From Tannerellaceae bacterium (GTDB lineage Bacteria; Bacteroidota; Bacteroidia; Bacteroidales; Tannerellaceae): a stretch of DNA of 15,106 bases. Where the stretch lies: NCBI GenBank assembly GCA_031267205.1, contig JAIRZN010000161.1, positions 1-15,106 of the forward strand. The letters are read 5' to 3'. The notes beneath the pieces were generated by a model that did no database searches, was not told the DNA's origin, and was given only the letters and a program-made list of their open reading frames with translations. The position numbers were made by a program, and so were the translations under genes. Positions 1-8,200 of the stretch are shown piece by piece; position 1 is the stretch's first letter, and every line of letters starts with the position of its first letter.

Positions 1-57
1 ACGATTACAGGATGTAAAATAAAATGACTTAATTGAAAAAAATTTCTTCTTTCATTG

Positions 58-86
58 TTGTATATGTTCCATTTTAACTATATTTG
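58..86 (+). promoter_or_regulatory. Candidate Bacteroidota sigma-ABfr promoter (possible small RNA)
   Basis: TTG at 58-60 is followed after 18 nt by TATATTTG at 79-86, which fits the Bacteroidota consensus (TTG or TTTG, about 17-23 nt, TAnnTTTG). Transcription would begin near 92-94. No gene start follows closely; instead an intrinsic terminator lies at 184-206. The motif is short and the region AT-rich, so a chance match is possible. Confidence 0.45.
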
Positions 87-92
87 CCGTCA

Positions 93-206
93 GTATCAAA
101 GGAACGATTAAATTAGACAATCACTTTTTGCTTTTTATCCGCTTCTAATTTATTTGATTCCAGGCGTTTATTCTCTATTGATGCGGGCTTTCAGCCCGTT
201 TTTTTT
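93..206 (+). ncRNA. Candidate ~110-nt small RNA or terminated leader
   Basis: The stretch between the promoter-like site at 58-86 and the terminator at 184-206 has no ATG until 182 and no recognisable coding frame, so any transcript would be a short non-coding RNA ending in a strong hairpin with a U-tract. It does not resemble a tRNA, and I recognise no riboswitch. It could instead be the 3' untranslated tail of a gene left of the window, with the promoter match accidental. The following gene has its own promoter at 267-297, which argues against a leader of the glycosyltransferase gene. Confidence 0.3.
184..206 (+). terminator. Intrinsic (rho-independent) terminator
   Basis: A perfect 6-bp GC-rich stem (CGGGCT at 184-189 with AGCCCG at 193-198) closes a TTC loop and is followed directly by eight T residues (199-206). 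It ends + strand transcription from a gene left of the window or from the candidate small RNA starting near 93. It also insulates the glycosyltransferase gene from upstream readthrough. Confidence 0.85.
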
Positions 207-266
207 ACCGTATAAAATAGACAATTCGACAATCCTGGATCGGCACGGGCTTTGTTGACGTGGAAA

Positions 267-297
267 TTGGCGGGTGGACTTTATCTGTTTATATTTG
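267..297 (+). promoter_or_regulatory. Promoter of the glycosyltransferase gene
   Basis: TTG at 267-269 and TATATTTG at 290-297 are separated by 20 nt, matching the Bacteroidota consensus. The predicted start point near 303-305 leaves a leader of about 24 nt before the ATG at 328. The site lies downstream of the alternative GTG start at 274, so it helps decide the translation start. Confidence 0.6.
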
Positions 298-327
298 CGG
301 CTTTCTGATACACATTATTTATATATT

Positions 328-1167
328 ATGGTAAGTATAATCGTTCCTGTGAGGAATCAGTATGCAATGAACCTCCTTTTCGTGGAATCGTTGCGCAAAT
401 ACACGCTTTGCCCGTTTGAGTTGATTGTCATCGACAATGCCTCGACGGACGGGAGCGCGGAGTTATTTGAATCGTTCGGGGCCAGGGTAATCCGCAATGC
501 GGATAATTACTCCTATCCTTGCTGCATGAACAGAGGCTTCGGGGAGGCGAAATACGATGTGCTCGCCTTCTTTAACAACGATATAATCGTGAGCAGGGGG
601 TGGGACAAGCGGCTGGTCGAGGTTATGCGCGCCGAAGGTCTGGACGTCGCCGGATTCGGCAGCAACAGTCCGCTGGAGAAGTATCCCGACACGCGCGGCC
701 TGAAACGCCGCTGGAAACGTGTAAAGAACCTGCTGCTTTATACGCTGGGATTCGAGGAATACAGTCTGCGCCTTATGCTCAGGCTCGCGTATGGAAACTG
801 GGACAGGTGGACGGACGGATGGCGGGCGAGGTACTCAGGCATACTCCGCGAAGGCCTCACAGGCTCGTGCGTAGTCATGACGCGCAGGGGGTACGAGCTG
901 CTCGGAGGCTGGGACGAGAGGCTTCAGACGGCCGACTACGATATATACATGAAGGCCAAAAGCCGCCACTTGAGCCATGCCGACATCAAGCCGCCGGCCA
1001 ATGTAATGGAAATATTCGTCCATCATTACGGGCGGCTGACGCTGAAGAAGGACTATATCCCGTTCAAAGACATGGCGAATATCATTTCCCTCGAAGAAAA
1101 ATGGACGGACGACGAGCGTCGCGACTTGCTACACGATTTGAATCACGAAAAAGGAAGGAATCTTTGA
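328..1167 (+). CDS. Family 2 glycosyltransferase (GT-A fold)
   Basis: This 279-residue protein probably transfers a sugar from a nucleotide-sugar donor to a cell-surface polysaccharide or glycan acceptor; donor and acceptor cannot be told from sequence. It starts with the GT2 signature strand SIIVPVRNQ (residues 3-11), followed by LIVIDNASTDGS (32-43). The metal-binding DXD equivalent appears as FFNNDI (81-86, D85). Further on come TGSCVVMTRRG (178-188), GGWDERL (193-199) and the acceptor-side ADYDIYMKA (202-210), then a late VHHYG (231-235). No signal peptide or membrane segment is seen, so it is probably cytosolic. The frame stays open to a GTG at 274, but ATG 328 is preferred because the GT2 fold begins right there and the promoter at 267-297 would start transcription after position 274. 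The gene stands alone, not in an evident polysaccharide cluster. Confidence 0.85.
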   Translation: MVSIIVPVRNQYAMNLLFVESLRKYTLCPFELIVIDNASTDGSAELFESFGARVIRNADNYSYPCCMNRGFGEAKYDVLAFFNNDIIVSRGWDKRLVEVMRAEGLDVAGFGSNSPLEKYPDTRGLKRRWKRVKNLLLYTLGFEEYSLRLMLRLAYGNWDRWTDGWRARYSGILREGLTGSCVVMTRRGYELLGGWDERLQTADYDIYMKAKSRHLSHADIKPPANVMEIFVHHYGRLTLKKDYIPFKDMANIISLEEKWTDDERRDLLHDLNHEKGRNL

Positions 1168-1230
1168 GGAACCGGACAGGGAAGCCTTAAAAATAAAACA
1201 GGCGCGTTTTCCCCGTATATTTTTAGCATG

Positions 1231-1263
1231 TTGTGCGAAATTTCAAATATTTTCATACCTTTG
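1231..1263 (+). promoter_or_regulatory. Promoter of the asnB-glnN-gltBD operon
   Basis: TTG at 1231-1233 and TACCTTTG at 1256-1263 are 22 nt apart, at the long end of the Bacteroidota range but with a perfect TAnnTTTG element. Transcription would begin near 1270, giving a leader of about 60 nt before the asnB ATG at 1330. No other consensus promoter was found in the 34-, 9- and 12-bp gaps further down, so this is the likely main promoter of the four genes. No nitrogen-regulator site was recognised. Confidence 0.6.
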
Positions 1264-1329
1264 TCCATTATTTCTGCGAGTAAACTATCAATATGAACTA
1301 TTAGCGACTAATAAATTGCACTTTTTACC

Positions 1330-2994
1330 ATGTGTGGCATAACAGCGATATTCAACATACGCGAAGGAGGCGAGGCCCTTCGGAAACAAGCGTTAATAAT
1401 GAGCAAACGGGTACGTCACCGCGGCCCGGACTGGAGCGGCGTGTACGCGGGGAAGAGCGCAATACTGGCGCACGAACGCCTGTCGATCGTCGACCCTGCT
1501 TCAGGCGGTCAACCCCTCAAGAGCAGCGACGGGAAGCTGATCCTCGCCGTTAACGGCGAGATTTACAACCACCGCGCCATCCGCGAGCAGCTCAAGGACG
1601 TATATGATTTCAGGACCGGCTCGGACTGCGAGGTTATACTCGCGCTCTACCGCGAGAAGGGCGTAAGATGCCTTGAATACCTGAGCGGCATATTCGCTTT
1701 CGCCCTGTATGACGAGGAACGCGACACGTACCTCATCGCCCGTGACCCGATAGGGGTAATACCCCTTTACATGGGGAGGGACGCGGACGGCCGGTTGCTC
1801 GCCTGCTCCGAACTCAAGGGACTGGAAGGCTTTGCCGACACATACGAGCCCTTCCCTCCCGGACATTATTATTATAGCGAAGACCGCCGGTTGACGCGAT
1901 GGTACGAGCGCGATTGGACGGAGTACGGAAATGTCAAGGATAATCCCCGCGACGTCTCCGGTCTACGCGAAGCGCTGGAGGATGCCGTCCGCCGCCAACT
2001 GATGAGCGACGTGCCTTACGGAACGCTGCTTTCCGGCGGCCTCGACTCGTCGATCATCTCCGCCGTAGCCAAGCAATACGCTTCCAAGCGCATAGAAACA
2101 GGCGGGCGCACCGACGCATGGTGGCCGCAGCTACATTCCTTCTCGGTAGGGCTGGAAAACTCCCCCGACCTCGTCTGCGCCCGCGATGCAGCCCGGCATA
2201 TCGGCTCCGTTCACCACGAAATACATTATACGGAGCAGGAAGGCTTGGACGCTATCCGCGACGTGATATATTATATCGAGACATACGACGTGACGACCGT
2301 CCGCGCCTCGACGCCTATGTACCTCATGGCGCGCGTGATCAAAAGCATGGGCATAAAGATGGTCTTGAGCGGAGAAGGCGCCGACGAGGTATTCGGGGGA
2401 TACTTGTACTTCCACAAAGCCCCCGACGCGAAATCCTTCCACGAAGAGACGGTGCGCAAGATAGGCAAGTTGCATTTGTACGATTGCCTGCGCGCGAACA
2501 AAAGCCTTAGCGCCTGGGGCGTCGAAGTGCGCGTGCCCTTCCTTGACAAGGAATTCCTCGACGTAGCCATGCGCCTCAACCCTATCGTCAAGATGGCGCC
2601 GGAGGGAGTTATCGAGAAGAAAATCCTCCGCCAAGCTTTTGCAGACATACTCCCCGCCGGAGTGGCCTGGAGGCAGAAGGAGCAGTTTTCCGACGGCGTA
2701 GGATACGGATGGGTCGATACGCTCAGGCGAGTCGCCGCCTCGCAAGTCAGCGACGACATGATGGCCGGCGCCGCCATCCGCTTCCCAATCAATCCCCCGC
2801 GCAACAAGGAGGAATACCATTACAGGTCCATCTTCGAAGAACATTTTCCGAGCGAGAGCGCAGCCCGGAGCGTCCCATCCGTTCCAAGCGTAGCCTGCTC
2901 AAGCGCCGAAGCCTTAGCCTGGGATAAATCCTTCGCAGGCATGAACGAGCCATCGGGCAGATCCATCAAGGGGATACATCAAGACAGCTACTAA
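1330..2994 (+). CDS. asnB: Asparagine synthetase B, glutamine-hydrolysing
   Basis: This cytosolic enzyme converts aspartate, glutamine and ATP to asparagine, glutamate, AMP and pyrophosphate. The protein is 554 residues, the same as the E. coli AsnB I recall. The N-terminal class II glutaminase domain opens with MCGI, placing the catalytic Cys at position 2 once Met is removed. R50 (HERLSIVD), N75 (NGEIYNH) and D99 (SDCEV) are the usual glutamine-binding residues. The synthetase domain carries the ATP pyrophosphatase loop SGGLDSS at 235-241 and the later SGEGADE and VRVPFLD motifs. The C-terminus keeps the family's ACSSAEA and PSGR segments, so the gene is complete. It is the first gene of a nitrogen operon; glnN follows after 34 bp, and that enzyme makes the glutamine this one consumes. 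Confidence 0.96.
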   Translation: MCGITAIFNIREGGEALRKQALIMSKRVRHRGPDWSGVYAGKSAILAHERLSIVDPASGGQPLKSSDGKLILAVNGEIYNHRAIREQLKDVYDFRTGSDCEVILALYREKGVRCLEYLSGIFAFALYDEERDTYLIARDPIGVIPLYMGRDADGRLLACSELKGLEGFADTYEPFPPGHYYYSEDRRLTRWYERDWTEYGNVKDNPRDVSGLREALEDAVRRQLMSDVPYGTLLSGGLDSSIISAVAKQYASKRIETGGRTDAWWPQLHSFSVGLENSPDLVCARDAARHIGSVHHEIHYTEQEGLDAIRDVIYYIETYDVTTVRASTPMYLMARVIKSMGIKMVLSGEGADEVFGGYLYFHKAPDAKSFHEETVRKIGKLHLYDCLRANKSLSAWGVEVRVPFLDKEFLDVAMRLNPIVKMAPEGVIEKKILRQAFADILPAGVAWRQKEQFSDGVGYGWVDTLRRVAASQVSDDMMAGAAIRFPINPPRNKEEYHYRSIFEEHFPSESAARSVPSVPSVACSSAEALAWDKSFAGMNEPSGRSIKGIHQDSY

Positions 2995-3028
2995 AGACAA
3001 TAACAACAACTATAAAACAAGCAGACTT

Positions 3029-5218
3029 ATGGCAATTTTAAGATTTGATGCGGTTAAAGAAGCTTTCAACAGGAAAGCTCTGAAAGTAGAAGCGCCTTCG
3101 GGCAAGACTTCGGACTATTTCGGGAAGTATGTATTCGACAGGAGCAATATGCGCAAATACCTTTCCAAGGACACCCTTAAGTTAGTACTGAACGCTATCG
3201 ACCGCGGGGAATCATTAGAGAGGAAAGTCGCCGAGCACGTAGCGGCCGGGATGCGCATGTGGGCTATGGAAATGGGCGCTACGCATTACACGCACTGGTT
3301 TCATCCCTTAACCGACGGCACGGCCGAGAAGCACGACGCCTTCGTCGAGTTCGACCAGAACGGCGGCATGATAGAAGACTTTTCAGGCAAGCTCCTGGCG
3401 CAGCAAGAGCCGGACGCCTCCAGTTTTCCAAGCGGCGGCATCAGGAATACCTTCGAGGCCCGCGGTTACACAGCCTGGGATCCGTCCTCGCCCGCCTTTA
3501 TCGTCAACAACACGTTATGCATCCCGACCGTCTTCATATCCTACACGGGGGAAGCCTTAGACTATAAGACGCCTTTGCTGAAGTCCGTATACGCCGTCGA
3601 CAAGGCCGCTACCGGCGTATGCAGTTATTTCGACCCCGAAGTCCGCAAGGTATACTCCTACCTGGGCTGGGAGCAAGAATATTTCCTTGTCGACGAGTCC
3701 CTGTACTTCGCCCGTCCCGACCTGATGTTGACCGGCCGCACGCTTATGGGCCACGAGAGCGCCAAGAACCAGCAACTCGACGACCACTACTTCGGCTCCA
3801 TACCCTCGCGCGTGTCAGCCTTCATGAAAGACCTGGAATACGAGTGCTACAAGTTGAGCATTCCCGTAAAGACCCGTCACAACGAAGTAGCCCCGAATCA
3901 GTTTGAACTGGCCCCTATCTATGAAGAATGCAACTTGGCCGTCGACCACAACCTCCTCCTTATGTCGGTGATGAAGGAAGTAGGCGAGCGGCACCACTTC
4001 AAGGTACTGTTGCACGAAAAGCCCTTCAAGGGCATCAACGGGTCAGGCAAGCACTGCAACTGGTCGCTCGGCACAGATACCGGCATAAACCTCTTAGGGC
4101 CCGGAAAGAACGCCAGGGAGAATTTCCAGTTCATCACCTTCGTGTCCAACGTCCTTATGGCAGTATATAAGAATAACGCGCTCCTGAAGGCAAGCATATC
4201 CTCAGCCACCAACGCCCACCGTCTGGGAGCCAACGAAGCCCCTCCGGCGATAATATCCGTCTTTATGGGAACTCATATCTCCTCCCTGCTCGACGATCTC
4301 GAAAGCAGCAGCGGCATCCAGGACATCGAGGTAGCGGAGAAAAAAGGCGCCCGCCTCTCCCTCAATTATATTCCGGAGATACTGATAGACAACACCGACC
4401 GCAACCGCACATCGCCCTTTGCCTTCACCGGCAACCGGTTCGAGTTCCGCGCCGTAGGGTCGTCGGCCAATTGCGCCGCCGCAATGCTCGCCCTTAACAC
4501 GGCAGTCGCCGCCCAACTGATCGCCTTCAAGGAAGAGGTCGATTCCCTTATCGCAGCAGGGAAGAGCTGCGACGAAGCCCTCTTTGCGACGGTACGCAAG
4601 AACATCGCCGAGTCAAAGAACATACGCTTCGACGGCAACGGATACAGCGACGAGTGGAAGGACGAAGCCAAAGGCCGGGGATTAGACTGCGAGACCCGCG
4701 TGCCCGTAATCTTCGACTCCTATATAAGCAAGCAAAGCATAGGCGTATTCGCCAGGACGAACGTCTTAAACGAAGTAGAACTACACGCGCGCAACGAAGT
4801 GAAATGGGAGCAATACACCAAGAAGGTGCAAATCGAGGCCCGCGTACTTGGCGACCTCGCCATGAACCACATCATACCTGTCGGGATACGCTACAAAGGC
4901 CTGTTGCTGGATAACCTATACAAGACCAACGCCCTGTACGACGAATCGACGGCCACCACGATAGCCGCCCGCGACAGGGAGATAATCGACGAAATAACAA
5001 AGCACAGCAACATCATCAAGCAGAAAGTAGACGAGATGGTCGAAGCGCGTAAGGAAGCCAACAAAATAGAAGGCGAGCGCGAGAAGGCGATAGCTTATTG
5101 CGAGAAGATTGTCCCATACTTGGATGAAATTCGCTACCATATAGACAAATTGGAATGGACCGTAGACGACGAAATGTGGACCCTGCCCAAATACAGGGAA
5201 TTATTATTCATACGATAA
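3029..5218 (+). CDS. glnN: Type III glutamine synthetase
   Basis: The enzyme forms glutamine from glutamate, ammonia and ATP in the cytosol and is the ammonia-capturing half of the GS/GOGAT cycle. At 729 residues it matches the large GS-III class first described in Bacteroides fragilis, rather than the roughly 450-residue GS-I. Class features in order are THYTHWFHPLTD (85-96), EPDASSFPSGG (127-137), FEARGYTAWD just after it, the metal and substrate-binding EVAPNQFELAP (286-296) and NGSGKHCNWS (337-346). A C-terminal GS-III-specific helical region holds charged, probably coiled segments. The ATG follows an A-rich leader without a Shine-Dalgarno site, as is usual in Bacteroidota. It sits 34 bp after asnB and 9 bp before gltB, so it is almost certainly co-transcribed with them. 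GS-III lacks the adenylylation loop of GS-I, so control is likely transcriptional or by protein partners not visible here. Confidence 0.97.
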   Translation: MAILRFDAVKEAFNRKALKVEAPSGKTSDYFGKYVFDRSNMRKYLSKDTLKLVLNAIDRGESLERKVAEHVAAGMRMWAMEMGATHYTHWFHPLTDGTAEKHDAFVEFDQNGGMIEDFSGKLLAQQEPDASSFPSGGIRNTFEARGYTAWDPSSPAFIVNNTLCIPTVFISYTGEALDYKTPLLKSVYAVDKAATGVCSYFDPEVRKVYSYLGWEQEYFLVDESLYFARPDLMLTGRTLMGHESAKNQQLDDHYFGSIPSRVSAFMKDLEYECYKLSIPVKTRHNEVAPNQFELAPIYEECNLAVDHNLLLMSVMKEVGERHHFKVLLHEKPFKGINGSGKHCNWSLGTDTGINLLGPGKNARENFQFITFVSNVLMAVYKNNALLKASISSATNAHRLGANEAPPAIISVFMGTHISSLLDDLESSSGIQDIEVAEKKGARLSLNYIPEILIDNTDRNRTSPFAFTGNRFEFRAVGSSANCAAAMLALNTAVAAQLIAFKEEVDSLIAAGKSCDEALFATVRKNIAESKNIRFDGNGYSDEWKDEAKGRGLDCETRVPVIFDSYISKQSIGVFARTNVLNEVELHARNEVKWEQYTKKVQIEARVLGDLAMNHIIPVGIRYKGLLLDNLYKTNALYDESTATTIAARDREIIDEITKHSNIIKQKVDEMVEARKEANKIEGEREKAIAYCEKIVPYLDEIRYHIDKLEWTVDDEMWTLPKYRELLFIR

Positions 5219-5227
5219 CCCATTGAA

Positions 5228-8200
5228 ATGACGCAATCATTATACAGAACGGAATACGAACATGATGCCTGCGGCGTCGGGCTTTTGGTCAATATACGCG
5301 GCGACAAGTCACACGAGATCGTAGACAAAGGTCTGCAAGTGCTCGAAAACATGTTGCACAGGGGCGCCGAAAGCGCCGACAACAAGACCGGCGACGGAGC
5401 AGGCATCATGACGCAGATACCCCATGAGTTTATATTGCTGCAAGGCATCCCTGTCCCCGAAAAAGGAAAATACGGGACAGGGCTGGTTTTCCTGTCTAAA
5501 GAAAAGGAGCAGGCCGGACATTACCTCGGCCTGTTGAAAGAGACGCTGTCCGAAGAACGGCTTAAACTGCTCGCCGTGCGCGACATCCCTGTAAACAGCG
5601 ATGTCCTCGGCGAAACATCCCGCGCAAGCGAGCCGGACATAAAGCAGATATTCGTCGTAGAAGAAGAACCCTCCGATGCTATTGAAAGAAAGCTATACAT
5701 AGTGCGAAAAAAGTTAGAGAAGAAAGTTAACGCCTCTACACTTGTAGACAAACGCAACTTCTACATCGTCAGCCTGTCCTCCAAGCGTATAATATATAAA
5801 GGTATGCTCTCGTCGACGCAACTCAGGGAATACTTCCCCGACCTGAGCAATCCTTATTATACCAGTGGGCTGGCGCTGGTACATTCGCGCTTTAGCACAA
5901 ATACGTTTCCTACCTGGGATCTGGCGCAACCCTTCCGTCTGTTGGGGCATAACGGCGAGATAAACACCATACGCGGGAACCGTTACTGGCTGGAGGCGCG
6001 CGAAAGCGTATTGCAGGCTTCAGCGCTGGGCGGCCGGAAAGAACTCTTCCCGATCCTTCAACAAGCCATGAGCGACAGCGCCTCGCTCGACAACGTGCTC
6101 GAATATCTCGTCATGGCAGGAATGAGCCTGCCTCATGCGTTGTCGATGCTGATTCCCGAAAGTTGGAACGACAAGAATCCGATATCGCCTCAACTGAAGG
6201 CGTTCTATGAATATCACAGCATATTGATGGAGCCATGGGACGGCCCTGCGACCCTGCTGTTCTCCGACGGACGGTATGCCGGAGGAATGCTCGACCGAAA
6301 CGGCCTCCGCCCTGCGCGTTACCTTATAACCAACAACGACACTATGGTGATCGCCTCCGAAGCGGGAGTATTGCCTTTCGACGCATCACAGATAAAGGAA
6401 AAAGGACGCCTCCAGCCCGGCAAGATACTTCTTATCGACACCGAGAAGAGGCAGGTTTACTACGACAAGGAATTGAAAGAAGAATTGGCTTCGGCCTATC
6501 CTTACAGGGACTGGCTGGCAAAAAACCGCATCATCCTTTCGGACATACATTCGGGGAGGACGGTAAAGCACAGCGTTGATATGTATCCCGAACTGCAAAA
6601 GGCTTTCGGTTACAGCAAAGAAGATATTCGGAAAATCATCATGCCGATGGTATGCGAAGGCAAGGAACCGACAGGGTCTATGGGTAACGATACGCCGCTG
6701 GCCGTACTGTCGTTGAACCCACAGCGGCTGTTCAATTATTTCAGGCAACTCTTCGCCCAGGTGACAAACCCGCCCATTGACCCTATCAGGGAAGAGTTGG
6801 TAATGTCGCTATATCTGTATATAGGCTGCCAGGAAGCCAATATGTTTGAACCTTCGCCCGACCAATGCAAGATGGTAAGGTTGCAATGTCCGGTGATTAC
6901 CAACGAAGACCTGGATATATTAACGCATCTGGAGTATAAAGGATTCAAGACAATAACCATACCGATGCTTTTCGCCGCAGGGGAAGGGACAGACGGTCTT
7001 GAGAAAGCGATAGACGGCCTCTGCAAGCAAGCCGAAAAGGCTGTCGACGAAGGATACAACTACATCATCCTTAGTGATAGGGGAGTGAACGCCGAACAGG
7101 CGCCTATCCCATCCTTGCTTGCGCTATCGGCCATTCATCATCACCTGATAGACAAACGCAAGAGGATGCAGACGGCCATCGTGATAGAAACGGGAGAAGC
7201 CTGCGAAGTGATGCATTTCGCCCTCCTCTTCGGATTCGGAGCCAGCGCTGTCAACCCGTATATGGCATATGCCATACTGGACGACCTGGTAAAGCGACAT
7301 GAAGTGCAACTGGATTATCATACAGCCGAAAAGAATTATATCAAGGCCGTCAGTAAAGGACTTCTGAAGATTATTTCAAAGATGGGCATCTCGACGCTCA
7401 GCAGCTATCGGGGCGCACAGATATTCGAGGCCGTGGGTATAGGCGAAGAAACGCTCAACCGTTACTTCCGAGGTATGAGTTCTACCGTTGGAGGCATCGA
7501 CCTGAGCGATATAGCCGCCGACGTCATGCGTATGCACGCCGGAGGATTTAATACCGACGAAACGCCGCAATTGGAAAACCAAGGCATCTACGCCTATCGC
7601 AAAGACGGAGAATATCACGCATGGAATCCGGAGACTATATCAAAATTACAGATAGCGACACGATTATGCGATTATACTAAGTTTAAGGAATACACAGACA
7701 TTGTCGATAACAAGACAACGCCTGTTTTTTTGAGGGATTTTATTACGTACAAAAGGAATCCGATTGATATATCTGAAGTTGAACCGGTGGAGAGCATCAC
7801 GCGCCGCTTTGTGACGGGTGCTATGTCGTTTGGCTCTATCAGCAAGGAAGCGCACGAGTCGATGGCCATCGCTCTTAATATGCTTAATGGGAAAAGTAAT
7901 ACCGGGGAAGGAGGGGAAGATCCTGCACGCTTCCTGACCGGCGAAGACGGGCTGAACCGTCGGAGCGCCATCAAGCAGATTGCTTCCGGACGATTCGGCG
8001 TCACGACGGAATACTTGGTTAACGCCGATGAACTGCAAATAAAGATAGCCCAGGGCGCAAAGCCGGGAGAAGGCGGACAGCTTCCCGGTTTCAAGGTAGA
8101 CAAGATTATAGCCGCTACCCGCCACTCCATACCGGGCATCACACTCATTTCACCACCGCCGCATCATGACATCTATTCCATTGAAGACCTCGCTCAGTTG

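Noticed and set aside
182..256. A 24-residue frame beginning in the terminator hairpin at 182, considered as a leader peptide
   Set aside because: The start codon abuts the terminator stem, there is no run of regulatory codons, and the next gene has a separate promoter.
274..327. GTG start giving a longer glycosyltransferase
   Set aside because: The extra 18 residues precede the conserved GT2 start, and the best promoter (267-297) would begin the transcript after this codon.
2131..2844. Long minus-strand frame opposite asnB
   Set aside because: It is antisense to a highly conserved gene, shows no recognisable domain, and results from biased third-position base use; the same applies to the minus-strand frames at 7664-8148 and 8194-8793 opposite gltB.
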